This document shows positions 44,464-54,640 of a stretch of DNA of 64,000 nucleotides, one piece after another. The translations under genes were made by a program, and so were the position numbers. Origin of the DNA: Synechococcus sp. BL107 (GTDB taxonomy: Bacteria > Cyanobacteriota > Cyanobacteriia > PCC-6307 > Cyanobiaceae); contig NZ_DS022298.1 of NCBI RefSeq assembly GCF_000153805.1, positions 628,616 through 692,615 on the forward strand, given 5' to 3'. Positions within the stretch are counted from its first letter, which is position 1; every line of letters starts with the position of its first letter. The notes below the pieces were generated by a model. It searched no databases. It saw only the letters and a list, made by a program, of their open reading frames with translations, and was not told the DNA's origin.

Positions 44464-47118
44464 ATGAAGCAAGGAGCGAGGTCATCGTCTGTGGTCGTAT
44501 CTGCTGTGGACCACCCAGTTGATTTTCACGCTTTGGTTGATCAAGGCATCAACAAGCCTGCCCGGTATATGGGGCACGAGTTGGGGGTGGTTCCTCGCGA
44601 CTGGGACCAGGCTTGTGTGCGCTGGGCCTTGACCTATCCAGAAATTTATGAGGTGGGTTCCAGCAATCTGGGGCACATCATTTTGTATTCGATCCTCAAT
44701 GCCGTTCCTGGGCAATTGTGTGATCGGGCTTATTTACCTGCACCGGATTTGGCAACGCGTTTGCGGGAACGCGAGCAACCGTTGTTTGCCGTCGAAAGCC
44801 GTCGCCCCTTGTTGGCGTTTGATGTTCTTGGTTTCAGCCTCAGCTACGAGCTAGGGGCCACCAACATTCTTGAAATGTTGGACCTCTGTCAGGTTCCAAT
44901 TCATGCGGCCGATCGTGCTGATTTGCCCCTGAATGACCCGGCATCAGTTCCGTTGATTTTTGCGGGCGGTCCCACCGCCACAAGTAATCCAGAGCCCTAT
45001 TCGCCTTTTTTCGACTTCATCGCTTTGGGGGATGGAGAGGAGCTCCTCCCAGAGATTGGTTTGGTGGTGGCGGAGGCAAAAGCAAGCGGTTGGCGTCGAT
45101 CCCAGCTGTTGAGGGATTTGGCCCAGGTGCCAGGGGTTTATGTGCCATCGCTTTATGGCTTGGCCGCTGATGGGGTGTCGTTGGAGCCCCTGTTTTCAGA
45201 ATTGCCCCAACGGGTGATTCGTCGCGTTGCGACCCCGATGCCCCATTACGCCATGGGCCTTGTTCCCCACGTTGAAACGGTGCATGACCGTCTCACGGTC
45301 GAAATTCGACGGGGCTGCACCCGTGGCTGTCGGTTTTGCCAGCCCGGAATGCTCACTCGCCCCGCAAGGGATGTGGAGCCTGAAGCTGTGATCGAGGCCG
45401 TGGAGACGGGGATGAAGCAGACGGGCTACAGCGATTTTTCGTTGCTGTCCTTGAGCTGTAGCGACTATTTGGCCTTGCCCGCCGTTGGCGTTGAGCTGCG
45501 TAATCGACTGGCCGATCAGAACGTCACCCTGCAGCTACCTAGCCAACGGGTGGATCGTTTTGATGACGACATTGCTCACATTCTTGGAGGGACACGCCAA
45601 TCCGGTCTCACCTTCGCTCCGGAAGCAGGCACGCAGCGCTTGCGCGACATCGTGAATAAGGGGCTAACCGATGACGATCTTTTGAAAGGCATCCGTGTTG
45701 CGATGCAAAACGGCTATCGGAAAGTGAAGCTCTATTTCATGATCGGATTGCCCGGTGAAACGGATACCGATGTTGTTGGAATCGTAGAAACCTGCACGAT
45801 GTTGCAGCAGAGCTGTCGTGATTTGGGACGGCTCAATTTGAACATCACCATCAGTAATTTCACGCCGAAACCGCATACACCGTTTCAGTGGCACAGTGTC
45901 TCGACGGCAGAGTTTCAGCGCCGTCAAGAGCTTCTTCGTGGGGCGTTTAAGCGTCTGCGCGGTTTGAAAGTGAACTTCACGGATGTGCGTCTCTCCGCGA
46001 TGGAGGATTTTGTCGGCCGGGGCGACCGTCGCCTCGCTCCTGTGATTGAGGCTGCCTGGCGAGCTGGTGCTGGGATGGATGCTTGGTTCGAATCTCTCGA
46101 TCGCACCCATGCGGCTTGGACGGGTGCGATTTCCGAAGCCGGTCTGGAAGGTCGATATCGGGAGATGGAAGTTGGCAGCTGGAGTGCGGTGAATGCGTTG
46201 GATCCCAAGGATCTCGAGGTGTTCTGTCGGCAGCCCTTGCCTTGGGATCACATCGATACCGGAATCGACAAAACATGGCTGATGGAAGATCTGCAACGGG
46301 CTTTGGCTGCCTCCGTTGTTCCCGACTGTTCCTTTCACGGTTGCAGCAGTTGTGGAGTGTGTGGGCCTGAGCTTGGTCACAACGTTGTAGTGCAAGCGCC
46401 TGTGGTGCCTCCGCAGGTACCCACGCAAGCTCCTCCAAGTGAACGGGTGTGTCGACTGCGAATTCAGTTTTCAAAAACTGGGTCGATGGCGCTGCTCAGT
46501 CACCTCGATCTCATGCGGATGTTGGAGCGAGCTCTACGCCGAAGTGGGCTTCCCATCAGCTTTACGGGTGGATTCCATCCGTTGCCCAGAGTTCAAATCG
46601 CTTTGGCGTTGCCGTTAGGGGCAGAAGCGGGAAGTGAATGGATGGATATGGAATTCACCGAAGCCCTGGATCCAGGTCAATTGCAGCAAGGTTTGCAGCC
46701 GCTGCTGCCGCCAGGCATCACCTTGCTTTCCGTGGGTGAGGTGCCTGTGAGCGGACCGAGTTTGTCCCAAGAGATTCGAGCCGCTGTGTGGAGTTTCGAT
46801 CTGGAACTGGAAAGCGGCCTCACGATCGATTGGTCTCCAGCTATTTCTGCTCTTTTGGCCGCGGATCAATTGATGTGGCACGACACAGATAAAAAAGGAC
46901 GTCCCCGCTCCCGTGATTGTCGATCGGTGCTGCGTCGTCTCGATGTGGTGTCTGAAAACGAGAGTCCTCGATTGCGTTTGCGGTTAGAGGCTGACGTGGA
47001 CGCCATGGGACGAAGTTTGCGCCCCTCTCAGATTCAGCATTGGTTGGAGGAGCAAATTTCGGCTCCCATCGCTTTGCAGTGCTTGAAACGGGATCGCTTA
47101 GAGCTTGCTCAGTGTTAA
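44464..47118 (+). CDS. two-domain radical SAM protein (TIGR03960 type with DUF2344)
   Basis: An 884-residue protein. The N-terminal two thirds is a radical SAM enzyme with an [14 protein letters not shown] cluster motif and an [16 protein letters not shown] block typical of the TIGR03960 group. The C-terminal part (from about [20 protein letters not shown]) is the DUF2344/TIGR03936 domain, present as a separate gene in many bacteria. The pair is commonly found directly upstream of rne/rng and ribosomal protein genes, as here, which suggests an RNA or ribosome modification, still undefined. I start at ATG 44464 (MKQGARSSS); the ATG at 44440 is possible. Confidence 0.88.
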   Translation: MKQGARSSSVVVSAVDHPVDFHALVDQGINKPARYMGHELGVVPRDWDQACVRWALTYPEIYEVGSSNLGHIILYSILNAVPGQLCDRAYLPAPDLATRLREREQPLFAVESRRPLLAFDVLGFSLSYELGATNILEMLDLCQVPIHAADRADLPLNDPASVPLIFAGGPTATSNPEPYSPFFDFIALGDGEELLPEIGLVVAEAKASGWRRSQLLRDLAQVPGVYVPSLYGLAADGVSLEPLFSELPQRVIRRVATPMPHYAMGLVPHVETVHDRLTVEIRRGCTRGCRFCQPGMLTRPARDVEPEAVIEAVETGMKQTGYSDFSLLSLSCSDYLALPAVGVELRNRLADQNVTLQLPSQRVDRFDDDIAHILGGTRQSGLTFAPEAGTQRLRDIVNKGLTDDDLLKGIRVAMQNGYRKVKLYFMIGLPGETDTDVVGIVETCTMLQQSCRDLGRLNLNITISNFTPKPHTPFQWHSVSTAEFQRRQELLRGAFKRLRGLKVNFTDVRLSAMEDFVGRGDRRLAPVIEAAWRAGAGMDAWFESLDRTHAAWTGAISEAGLEGRYREMEVGSWSAVNALDPKDLEVFCRQPLPWDHIDTGIDKTWLMEDLQRALAASVVPDCSFHGCSSCGVCGPELGHNVVVQAPVVPPQVPTQAPPSERVCRLRIQFSKTGSMALLSHLDLMRMLERALRRSGLPISFTGGFHPLPRVQIALALPLGAEAGSEWMDMEFTEALDPGQLQQGLQPLLPPGITLLSVGEVPVSGPSLSQEIRAAVWSFDLELESGLTIDWSPAISALLAADQLMWHDTDKKGRPRSRDCRSVLRRLDVVSENESPRLRLRLEADVDAMGRSLRPSQIQHWLEEQISAPIALQCLKRDRLELAQC

Positions 47119-47368
47119 ATTGATCCCAGATAGCCAAAGCAATTCCAGCCTTGGTTGATCTCGGTCTTGTCTGATCCTTCATTGGATATCGAGGTCCAAT
47201 GCTCGCGTGTCGGTTCCACTAGAACCCCGAGCCCATTTTCAGAGGAGTTTCGACTCCGCATCATTTCCGTCCTTTTAGGACACTCCAATTCACCAAACAC
47301 CCCGATGCAGGTTGCCGGCTGGCGTCTGATCGGATCAGAGCCTCGAGTGGGCTCATGCCTGTTCTTTT
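47119..47368 (+). promoter_or_regulatory. leader region upstream of rne
   Basis: These 250 bases hold no gene I can support. Their length and their place before rne fit a long 5' untranslated region, which in many bacteria is the site where RNase E controls its own mRNA. I can find no clear -10/-35 pair or strong hairpin, so this stays an inference from position. Confidence 0.35.
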
Positions 47369-49324
47369 ATGTCCCAACAAATTGTCATTGCGGAACAGCT
47401 GCGTATTGCAGCTGTGCTCACCGATGAGAGAGTCGATGAGCTCATCGTTGCGCAAGGTCGATATCAGATTGGTGACGTTTATTTAGGTACGGTTGAGAAC
47501 GTTCTTCCAGGGATTGATGCGGCCTTTGTCAATATTGGTGAAAGTGAAAAAAATGGTTTTATTCATGTCACAGATCTTGGCCCGTTACGTCTAAAAAAAG
47601 GATCTGCTGGAATTACTGAATTACTTGAACCTCGCCAGAAAGTTCTGGTGCAGGTGATGAAGGAGCCAACGGGTACCAAGGGCCCACGACTCACCGGAAA
47701 TCTTGCGCTTCCCGGCCGTTATTTGGTTCTTCAACCCCACGGTTTGGGGGTGAACATCTCCCGCCGGATTAGTGCCGAAGCGGAACGCAACAGGCTCAGA
47801 GCTTTAGGAGTTCTGATTAAGCCTCCCGGCGCTGGTTTGTTGATTCGAACGGAAGCGGAGGGCATTAGTGAAGAGCTTCTGATCGATGACTTAGAGGCTC
47901 TATTGCGTCAGTGGGAGGCTATCCAACAGGCGGCAGAGACCTCCGTTCCGCCGGTGTTGTTGAATCGCGATGAGGACTTCATTCATCGCATTCTTCGCGA
48001 TCACATGGGTCCAGACTTGGCTCGTGTCGTCGTTGACGACCCAGCAGCGGTTTCAAGGGTGGGAAGTTTCCTTGGCTCCGAGCACGGAAACGTTGTGGTG
48101 GAGTCCCATGACGAGTCCACGGAATTGCTCGAGCATTACAAGATCAACGCTGCGATTCGTGATGCATTAAGACCCAGGGTGGATTTGCCTTCGGGTGGCT
48201 ACGTGATTATCGAGCCCACGGAAGCACTCACCGTGATTGATGTGAACTCTGGCTCATTTACCCGATCAGCAAATGCTCGGGAGACGGTGCTTTGGACCAA
48301 CGTCGAGGCGGCGATCGAAATTGCAAGGCAGTTGAAATTGCGCAATATCGGTGGCGTGATCATCATCGATTTCATCGATATGGACTCCCGCCGTGATCAG
48401 CTCCAATTGTTGGAGCACTTCACAACGGCGACGCGAGATGACTCTGCTCGTCCACAGATTGCCCAACTCACTGAGCTAGGCCTTGTGGAACTCACCCGGA
48501 AGCGCCAGGGTCAAAATATCTATGAATTGTTCGCTCGTGCCTGCCCCAGTTGTGGTGGCCTCGGACATGTGGCTGTTTTGCCTGGCAAGGATCTTTCATC
48601 ACCAATGGCAGCCGAAACAGGGTTGGTGCGATCCGTTGCTTCAGCCCGTTCCGAAGTTGTTTCACCTGGTGATACCGCCGCCAACAACGGTCGTCGCCGA
48701 CGGGGTGGTGGCCGGGGCCGGACGATTTCAGAGGGAGAATCTCCGCTCGTTGAACTCACTCCTGAAAGTGAAGCTCCCCAGGTTTCAACGGAAGAGGCCC
48801 ATGAGCCAGCGATTGCCCGCCGTCAAGATCCGGAGCTCATTGCAGTGTCGATGACGGATGAACAGCAGGAGGTGTACAGCTGGCTTGGGTTAAACCCGGC
48901 ACTGCTGTTAAGCGAACCGCCTGAATCGGACAATGTTGTTGTGCGCGTTGTCCGTCCTGGTGAGGATGAGGCCGAGGTTCTTGATGAAGCACGCCAGCAA
49001 TTGGCCGCCAGTGCTGGACGTCGCCGCCGTCGCGGTAGCCGTGGTGCGGGGGGGCGAAGTGTGGTCCGTGCTGAGGTGACGCAGCCCGAGCCCATTCCCG
49101 TTTCCTTAAAGCCTGAAGTCGATCGCTCTCGGCAGCGAGAGGATTCGCAACCCCTCATGGTGGAGATCACGCCCTTGGAAAGCGTCTCTCCTGCCACCGT
49201 CGTTCTGGATCAAGAGCCCGTTGATGAGCTCGTTGATGAGCTCGTTAAGTCCAAGCAACCGGCTGAGGATGTTGAGGAGCCCCGCCGCCGCCGTCGGCGT
49301 TCATCGGCTCCATCGTCGAATTGA
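47369..49324 (+). CDS. rne: ribonuclease E/G
   Basis: A 651-residue endoribonuclease central to mRNA decay and rRNA/tRNA processing. The S1 domain covers about residues 35-110 (YLGTVENVLPGIDAAFVNIG), followed by the 5'-sensor and the DNase I-like catalytic domain. The catalytic metal aspartates lie in TVIDVNSGSFT and IIIDFIDMDSRRD. The zinc-link CPSCGGLGH is present. The C-terminal third is acidic and disordered, with an RRRRGSRG patch and a final RRRRRRSSA. That basic nonapeptide is known in cyanobacterial RNase E as the contact with polynucleotide phosphorylase. rnhB follows directly. Confidence 0.96.
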   Translation: MSQQIVIAEQLRIAAVLTDERVDELIVAQGRYQIGDVYLGTVENVLPGIDAAFVNIGESEKNGFIHVTDLGPLRLKKGSAGITELLEPRQKVLVQVMKEPTGTKGPRLTGNLALPGRYLVLQPHGLGVNISRRISAEAERNRLRALGVLIKPPGAGLLIRTEAEGISEELLIDDLEALLRQWEAIQQAAETSVPPVLLNRDEDFIHRILRDHMGPDLARVVVDDPAAVSRVGSFLGSEHGNVVVESHDESTELLEHYKINAAIRDALRPRVDLPSGGYVIIEPTEALTVIDVNSGSFTRSANARETVLWTNVEAAIEIARQLKLRNIGGVIIIDFIDMDSRRDQLQLLEHFTTATRDDSARPQIAQLTELGLVELTRKRQGQNIYELFARACPSCGGLGHVAVLPGKDLSSPMAAETGLVRSVASARSEVVSPGDTAANNGRRRRGGGRGRTISEGESPLVELTPESEAPQVSTEEAHEPAIARRQDPELIAVSMTDEQQEVYSWLGLNPALLLSEPPESDNVVVRVVRPGEDEAEVLDEARQQLAASAGRRRRRGSRGAGGRSVVRAEVTQPEPIPVSLKPEVDRSRQREDSQPLMVEITPLESVSPATVVLDQEPVDELVDELVKSKQPAEDVEEPRRRRRRSSAPSSN

Positions 49325-49327
49325 TTG

Positions 49328-49927
49328 ATGACGCGGCTGGAGGGAATCCCGAGTGGTTCTCAGGTTGCGGGTGTCGACGAAGTGGGCCGTGGTTGTCTGT
49401 TCGGTCCGGTGTTTGCCGCAGCCGTTGTTTTGGATCAGGTCGCAGAGCAGCGACTGTGGCAAGCGGGTCTAACGGATAGCAAAAAATTGTCGGCAAAGCG
49501 GCGCGGAAGCTTGGTGCCGCTGATTGAACAACATTGTTTAACCAGTGGGCTTGGTCAAGCATCGGCTCATGAAATCGATGCTGTGGGGATTCGAAGGGCG
49601 ACAGAACGGGCGATGCTTCGCGCTCTTCAGAAATTGGAGCATTCTCCAAATGTTGTTCTCGTCGATGGAAATCTTCCCCTTCGACTTTGGAGTGGGCCAC
49701 AGAAAACGCTGGTGGGAGGAGACTCGCGTTCGGCGGCCATCGCTGCTGCCAGCGTGCTGGCAAAGGAGTCGCGTGACGCATTGATTCGGCGGTTGTCGAA
49801 TCGGTTTCCGGGCTATGGCCTTGAACGCCATGCAGGCTATGGAACGGCTCTGCATCGTGAAGCCTTGTTGGCCTTGGGCCCTACGTCCATGCATCGCCGA
49901 AGCTTTCTTCGACGGCTACTGGGTTAG
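49328..49927 (+). CDS. rnhB: ribonuclease HII
   Basis: A 199-residue RNase H type 2 that cuts RNA in RNA-DNA hybrids, including single ribonucleotides in DNA. Catalytic residues appear in [13 protein letters not shown] (Asp and Glu), [15 protein letters not shown] and ERHAGYGT. The ATG at 49328 is three bases after the rne stop region; the frame can also open at TTG 49325. Operon with rne is clear from spacing. The 3' end overlaps the DUF1997 gene by 12 bases, tail to tail. Confidence 0.95.
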   Translation: MTRLEGIPSGSQVAGVDEVGRGCLFGPVFAAAVVLDQVAEQRLWQAGLTDSKKLSAKRRGSLVPLIEQHCLTSGLGQASAHEIDAVGIRRATERAMLRALQKLEHSPNVVLVDGNLPLRLWSGPQKTLVGGDSRSAAIAAASVLAKESRDALIRRLSNRFPGYGLERHAGYGTALHREALLALGPTSMHRRSFLRRLLG

Positions 49928-50470
49928 TGCATCGGATGGAGCTGGTTGGCACCAGTCCTGGAAGTCGCTGATCAGTTGCTGGCCAACGCGCGCTTTGATT
50001 CCAATCAAAATCCCGTTCAGGATCGACTCACCGGTGGATTCCAACACTCGACGTGGAATCAAGCGGAGAAGCTGTGGTTGGCTGACTTCAACAGACAAAT
50101 GCGCATGGCCGCTTAATCCATGTCCATCGCTGATGAGCTTTGATTCCAGCGATAACTGGAAGTCGTCAACAAGCCCAAGCCCCTCCAACTCACAATCGAC
50201 CGCCTTCATGACCAACGTGTCGGATTCGGTTTCAATTTGAAGTGATACGACGGGTTTCACCTGCAGTTGAAACACCTGCAAGCTGGTGACGAGATAGCGG
50301 TAGTGCCCGGGTTTGATCTTGGTGAGTTGCCGGGAATCCAGGAGTGCTCCAAGGACCCGTTCCTCTTGCTGCAGATAGTCCGACAACCGTTCTGCGTGGC
50401 ATTGGACTGGAAGGTCCAACTTCTGACTGGCTTCGAAGGCCAGGGACATGCGCATCACTTGACGCGGCAT
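49916..50470 (-). CDS. DUF1997-type protein
   Basis: A 184-residue soluble protein resembling the DUF1997 family of cyanobacteria and plastids. Visible pattern: [20 protein letters not shown] near the N-terminus, [21 protein letters not shown], of which [13 protein letters not shown] is the most telling, and [19 protein letters not shown] near the end. The fold may be a lipid- or ligand-binding beta barrel, but no residue-level function is known. The start may be the ATG at 50470 or the downstream in-frame ATG at 50455. It is divergent from pheA. Confidence 0.78.
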   Translation of the reverse strand: MPRQVMRMSLAFEASQKLDLPVQCHAERLSDYLQQEERVLGALLDSRQLTKIKPGHYRYLVTSLQVFQLQVKPVVSLQIETESDTLVMKAVDCELEGLGLVDDFQLSLESKLISDGHGLSGHAHLSVEVSQPQLLRLIPRRVLESTGESILNGILIGIKARVGQQLISDFQDWCQPAPSDALTQ

Positions 50471-50502
50471 GATCCTATCGAGTCCATGTGGCCAGGCTTT
50501 TT

Positions 50503-51351
50503 ATGCCAACACGTCTCGCTTACCTCGGCCCTACAGGGACCTATGGAGAGCAAGCCGCCCGCGCTTTGGTGCAACTCGAAGCGATGGGCGATGTTCATTA
50601 CGTTCCCTGTGTTGGCTTGCGCGCTGTTGTTGAGCAGTTGGCAAGCGGGATGTGCGATGCGGCTGTAGTGCCGATTGAGAATTCTGTTGAGGGTGGGGTG
50701 ACGGCCACCTTGGATGCGTTGTGGTCCCATCGCGACCTGTGTATTCGTCGCGCTCTGGTGTTGCCCATTCGTCATGCCCTCTTGGGCCAAGGAGATTTGT
50801 CCGGGATTAATGAGGTGTTGTCTCATCCACAGGCTTTGGCCCAGTGCAGTGGTTGGTTGGCCAAGCATGTGCCGCAAGCGTTGCAGCTCCCCACGTCCTC
50901 AACGGCGGAAGCTGCTCGATTGGTGGTGGGGAGTCATTTCCGAGCCGCCATTGCTTCCAGGGTGGCCGGAAATGAACACGGCTTGGAGGAGTTGGCATAT
51001 CCCGTGAATGATGTGGCTGGAAACTGCACCCGCTTTCTCTTGCTGAAGCGTGGTGAACGTCGTGAACAAGGCTCGGTGGCCAGTGTGGCCTTCTCACTCC
51101 ATCGAAATGCTCCAGGAGCCTTATTGGAGGCCCTCGCATGCCTTGCAGATCGAGGACTCAATATGAGCCGCATTGAGTCACGACCGTCGAAGCGGGAATT
51201 TGGTGAATATGTCTTTTTTGTTGATGTTGATCTTCCGAGTAATCGAGCCGAGGCGCTTCCTGAGTTGATCGCACAACTCGAACCTTTTTGTGAGCACCTT
51301 GCCCATTTCGGTGCTTATCCGAGCACTGAGCTCAGTGACGTTTCAACTTGA
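50503..51351 (+). CDS. pheA: prephenate dehydratase
   Basis: A 282-residue monofunctional enzyme that converts prephenate to phenylpyruvate in phenylalanine synthesis. The catalytic domain has AYLGPTGTYGEQAA, PIENSVEGGVTATLDAL and the TRF triad in GNCTRFLLLKRGE. The C-terminal ACT domain senses phenylalanine, with the ESRPSKREFGEYVFFVD block. No chorismate mutase domain is fused. I choose ATG 50503 (MPTRLAYLGP) over the GTG at 50488. Its 3' end overlaps the methyltransferase gene by 20 bases, tail to tail. Confidence 0.95.
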   Translation: MPTRLAYLGPTGTYGEQAARALVQLEAMGDVHYVPCVGLRAVVEQLASGMCDAAVVPIENSVEGGVTATLDALWSHRDLCIRRALVLPIRHALLGQGDLSGINEVLSHPQALAQCSGWLAKHVPQALQLPTSSTAEAARLVVGSHFRAAIASRVAGNEHGLEELAYPVNDVAGNCTRFLLLKRGERREQGSVASVAFSLHRNAPGALLEALACLADRGLNMSRIESRPSKREFGEYVFFVDVDLPSNRAEALPELIAQLEPFCEHLAHFGAYPSTELSDVST

Positions 51352-52264
51352 ACACGCCGAATTGCATCAGTCCGGTGGCAAAAGCCCAATGCATCAGAAG
51401 GAGTGTTGGCGTTTCCCTTAATCCCTGAACAACTGCTTTTGGCCCCAGTCCGAGCACGGCTCTCGGGCGTCGTACCCCTTCCAAGATTGAATCAATCCAG
51501 GAGGGGAGGGTTGCTTGGCTCCAGTCGTCGGTACTGATGCCACCTTGGCTGTAGTGGCTGGTTTCTAGGTTTTGTTGAAATCCAGCAATGCTGGCGAACT
51601 CGGGATGGGCCCATTGATTGAGCAGCTGGCGCATCACCCTGCGTTCTGTTTTAGTCATGGCGCCATCGGACGGGTCCCGCCGGTTCCAGTCCGCTACGGC
51701 CAGCAAGCCACCGGGCTTCAGCACTCTGAGAAGTTCGTCGGCGTAACGCTGCTTGTCAGGCATATGAGGGCCTGCCTCCACGCTCCAAACGGCGTCAAAA
51801 CTGTGGTCAGCCATCTGCAAGTCGAGCGCATCCATCACCTCGAAACGACAACTCAGTCCTTGGGTTGTTAGGTCTGTGGCCCGAGCGACTTGTGCGGGAC
51901 TGATGCTGATGCCGACGACATCCAAGTTGTAATCCCGGGCAAGGATGCGTGCACTGCCACCAATGCCACACCCCACGTCGAGAACCTTCGAACCTGCTGG
52001 GAGCTGATCGAGCCCGCTCCAGCGCACGAGTTCGTGCACGAACGCTGCTTTCGCTTCGCGGAAATCGTGATGGCGTGGTGGATCCCCGTAGTGGCCGAGA
52101 TGCACGTGGTCACCCCAAAGACGTTCGAGCAACCGGTCATCGGTCCAGGCGTCGTAAGCAGCAGCGACACTTTCAGATGACTGATATTTTCGATCACGCT
52201 TCAGCCAGAGCCAAAGTGCCAGCGCAGCAACGGCGCCAGAGAGCAGAAGCAGAAGAGCCAGCAT
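51332..52264 (-). CDS. MPBQ/MSBQ methyltransferase
   Basis: A 310-residue SAM methyltransferase with an N-terminal membrane anchor (LALLLLLSGAVAALALWLWL). The SAM loop is KVLDVGCGIGGSARILA. The SSESVAAAYDAWTDDRLLE and WGDHVHLGHYGDPP segments closely resemble Synechocystis Sll0418, the 2-methyl-6-phytyl-benzoquinol methyltransferase. That enzyme methylates the ring of tocopherol precursors and, with a solanesyl group, plastoquinone precursors. SVEAGPHMPDK and VADWNRRD also match that enzyme. The start overlaps the LON-domain gene's stop by one base (TAATG). A gamma-tocopherol methyltransferase role is less likely. Confidence 0.88.
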   Translation of the reverse strand: MLALLLLLSGAVAALALWLWLKRDRKYQSSESVAAAYDAWTDDRLLERLWGDHVHLGHYGDPPRHHDFREAKAAFVHELVRWSGLDQLPAGSKVLDVGCGIGGSARILARDYNLDVVGISISPAQVARATDLTTQGLSCRFEVMDALDLQMADHSFDAVWSVEAGPHMPDKQRYADELLRVLKPGGLLAVADWNRRDPSDGAMTKTERRVMRQLLNQWAHPEFASIAGFQQNLETSHYSQGGISTDDWSQATLPSWIDSILEGVRRPRAVLGLGPKAVVQGLRETPTLLLMHWAFATGLMQFGVFKLKRH

Positions 52265-52917
52265 TACTTCAGGTCCATCAGAACGGTGCGAGCAGCCAGT
52301 TGACGCCGGGTGTGATCAAGCATTTCGAACTGTCGATGCAGACGGTCGTGCGTGTCGGTGAGTTCAAGCAAGGTTTGTTGTTCAGCAGCGGCGCGATTAT
52401 CCAAATGCGCGCCAATCCAAAAGGACAGTTCCCTCGGAAGGTCAGGCAGGTCCTCGGGGAGTTCAACGTCTCGATTTTGTAATTTCGCAGTCAGTGTGAC
52501 CACGTCGTTGAGCGCTCCACTCACTTGATCTCTCAAGCTCGTGAGCGATTCCATGTCTGCGACTGGCCCATCTTCAATCCAGCTCACCATTGCCGTTCTG
52601 TAGGGCGTGTCACGAGTGATGTTCAGCAACCGAAAACGTTGCTGCCCGAGGGTTACGACGTAGCTCCGCCCGTCTTCACTGGTTTGATGCTGAAGAACTT
52701 CCGCGCAACAGCCAATGTCGGCCATTTCGCCCGTCTCAGGATCGATTCGGACAATGCCGAAGCGCTTATCGGACTCCAATACAGATTGGAGCAACATCCG
52801 ATAGCGCGATTCAAATATATGAAGGGGCAGAAGCTGTTGTGGGAACAACACGACGTCCGGTAGGGGAAACAGGGGAAGTTCCCTGACCGAATAATCAGAC
52901 ACGGACGCCGTGTTCAA
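52264..52917 (-). CDS. LON substrate-binding-domain protein
   Basis: A 217-residue protein made of the N-terminal LON (PUA-like) domain alone, with no ATPase or protease part. Landmarks are ELPLFPLPDVVLFPQQLLPLHIFESRYR, of which PLFPLPDVVLFP and LHIFE are the most conserved, then GCCAEVLQ and a helical C-terminal part. Stand-alone LON-domain proteins are common in cyanobacteria, with unknown clients. It is co-translated with the MPBQ/MSBQ methyltransferase gene and follows rpsJ by 42 bases on the same strand. Confidence 0.87.
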   Translation of the reverse strand: MNTASVSDYSVRELPLFPLPDVVLFPQQLLPLHIFESRYRMLLQSVLESDKRFGIVRIDPETGEMADIGCCAEVLQHQTSEDGRSYVVTLGQQRFRLLNITRDTPYRTAMVSWIEDGPVADMESLTSLRDQVSGALNDVVTLTAKLQNRDVELPEDLPDLPRELSFWIGAHLDNRAAAEQQTLLELTDTHDRLHRQFEMLDHTRRQLAARTVLMDLK

Positions 52918-52959
52918 GGATTCTCCAATCCTAGGAAGAGGTTGATCTGATCGAGGTGA

Positions 52960-53280
52960 TCAGAGCTTCACCTCAATGTCCACCCCACTGGGGAGATCCA
53001 GCTTCATCAACGCATCGATGGTTTTTGCCGATGGGCTGTAGATATCGATAATTCGACGGTGGGTTCTCGTTTCGAAGTGTTCCCGAGAGTCCTTGTCCAC
53101 GTGGGGAGAGCGCAAAACGCAATAGATCTTGCGTTTTGTTGGAAGAGGAATCGGACCGATCGCTGAGGCAGCTGTTGTATCGGCCGTTTCGATGATTTTG
53201 TCGCAGGACAGATCAAGCATTCGGCGGTCAAACGCTTTCAAGCGAATGCGGATCTTCTGCTGAGCAATTGCAGTGGACAT
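52960..53280 (-). CDS. rpsJ: 30S ribosomal protein S10
   Basis: A 106-residue S10, also known as NusE in transcription antitermination. The sequence [17 protein letters not shown], the [28 protein letters not shown] block (key part [16 protein letters not shown]) and the [20 protein letters not shown] end are typical. It closes the str operon behind tuf, as is usual in cyanobacteria. A perfect hairpin lies in the gap between tuf and rpsJ. Confidence 0.98.
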
Positions 53281-53347
53281 AAGGAAAGCGGGAACAGGTT
53301 CCGGGAGGAGCCCTGAATTCAGTTGTCGAGGTTCGAAATCAATGTAA

Positions 53348-53375
53348 GGGATGGCAGGCCGGAACCTGCCATCCC
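53348..53375 (-). promoter_or_regulatory. 11-bp hairpin between tuf and rpsJ
   Basis: Arms GGGATGGCAGG (53348-53358) and CCTGCCATCCC (53365-53375) pair perfectly around a six-base loop. On the minus strand it starts 24 bases after the tuf stop. The bases after it are not T-rich, so it is no standard terminator; an attenuator or an mRNA-stabilising or processing element is more likely. Confidence 0.7.
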
Positions 53376-53398
53376 GTTAAGGCATCAGCTGAAACTGA

Positions 53399-54598
53399 TC
53401 ACTCGATGATCTTGGACACCACACCAGCACCAATGGTGCGTCCACCTTCACGGATTGCGAAACGCATGCCCATTTCCATGGCCACGGGGCAGATCAGCTC
53501 ACCGGTCATCTGGATGTTGTCACCAGGCATCACCATTTCCACGTTGGAACCGTCTTCCGCTGTGAATGCGGTGATTTGGCCGGTCACGTCCGTTGTACGG
53601 ATGTAGAACTGCGGGCGATAGCCAGCAAAGAAAGGAGTGTGGCGACCGCCTTCTTCTTTCTTCAAGACGTACACCTGACCTTCGAACTTGGTGTGAGGTG
53701 TGATGGAGCCAGGCTTCACCAACACCATGCCGCGCTCGATGTCTTCTTTCTGAATGCCGCGAAGAAGAAGACCAACGTTGTCACCCGCCATGCCCTCATC
53801 GAGCAATTTGCGGAACATTTCCACACCGGTGACGGTGGTTTTACGGGGGTCGCGGATGCCGACCACTTCAACTTCTTCGCCAACTTTGACGATGCCACGC
53901 TCGATACGACCAGTGGCAACCGTGCCTCGGCCAGTAATGGAGAAGACATCTTCGATAGCCATCAAGAAAGGCTTATCGACTTCGCGCTCAGGCTCAGGGA
54001 TGCTTGCATCCACAGCTTCCATTAACTCATCGATTTTGGCTTCCCACTCAGCCTCTCCCTCAATGGCTTTTAAGCCAGAGACCTGAATCACGGGAATGTC
54101 GTCGCCGGGGAAGTCGTAGCTGGACAGCAGCTCACGAATTTCCATTTCCACCAATTCGATGATCTCTTCGTCATCGACCATGTCGCACTTGTTTAAGGCA
54201 ACAACCAGGGCAGGCACGCCAACTTGCTTGGCCAGGAGGATGTGCTCCTTGGTTTGGGCCATCGGACCATCGGTGGCTGCACAAACCAAGATTGCACCGT
54301 CCATTTGGGCAGCACCCGTGATCATGTTTTTCACATAATCAGCGTGTCCAGGGCAGTCAACGTGGGCGTAGTGACGCTTTTCGGTTTCGTACTCAACGTG
54401 GGCAGTGTTGATGGTGATACCGCGCTCACGCTCCTCTGGAGCACCATCAATGTCGGCGTAATTTTGAACCTGTGCTTGCCCTTTCTTGGCGAGCACATTG
54501 GTAATCGCTGCAGTCAGGGTGGTTTTGCCGTGGTCAACGTGGCCGATGGTGCCGATGTTGACGTGGGGCTTGTTCCTTTCGAACTTCTCGCGTGCCAT
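53399..54598 (-). CDS. tuf: elongation factor Tu
   Basis: A 399-residue GTPase that brings aminoacyl-tRNA to the ribosome. G motifs are intact: [10 protein letters not shown] (G1), the [13 protein letters not shown] effector region, [12 protein letters not shown] (G3), NKCDMVDD (G4). Domains 2 and 3 follow with [13 protein letters not shown] and the C-terminal [12 protein letters not shown]. The ATG at 54598 gives [14 protein letters not shown], the standard beginning. Fourth gene of the str operon. Confidence 0.98.
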   Translation of the reverse strand: MAREKFERNKPHVNIGTIGHVDHGKTTLTAAITNVLAKKGQAQVQNYADIDGAPEERERGITINTAHVEYETEKRHYAHVDCPGHADYVKNMITGAAQMDGAILVCAATDGPMAQTKEHILLAKQVGVPALVVALNKCDMVDDEEIIELVEMEIRELLSSYDFPGDDIPVIQVSGLKAIEGEAEWEAKIDELMEAVDASIPEPEREVDKPFLMAIEDVFSITGRGTVATGRIERGIVKVGEEVEVVGIRDPRKTTVTGVEMFRKLLDEGMAGDNVGLLLRGIQKEDIERGMVLVKPGSITPHTKFEGQVYVLKKEEGGRHTPFFAGYRPQFYIRTTDVTGQITAFTAEDGSNVEMVMPGDNIQMTGELICPVAMEMGMRFAIREGGRTIGAGVVSKIIE

Positions 54599-54640
54599 TG
54601 GAATTAAAGAATCGAGGGTTGGATTAAAGGATTGTAGAGA

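Noticed and set aside
45664-46428. A 254-codon minus-strand frame inside the large radical SAM gene
   Set aside because: It lies wholly opposite a well-supported coding region, with no family pattern and atypical composition.
49214-49246. A 12-base tandem repeat in rne (GTTGATGAGCTC twice)
   Set aside because: It encodes VDELVDEL in the disordered C-terminal part and looks like ordinary low-complexity coding sequence, not a mobile or regulatory repeat.
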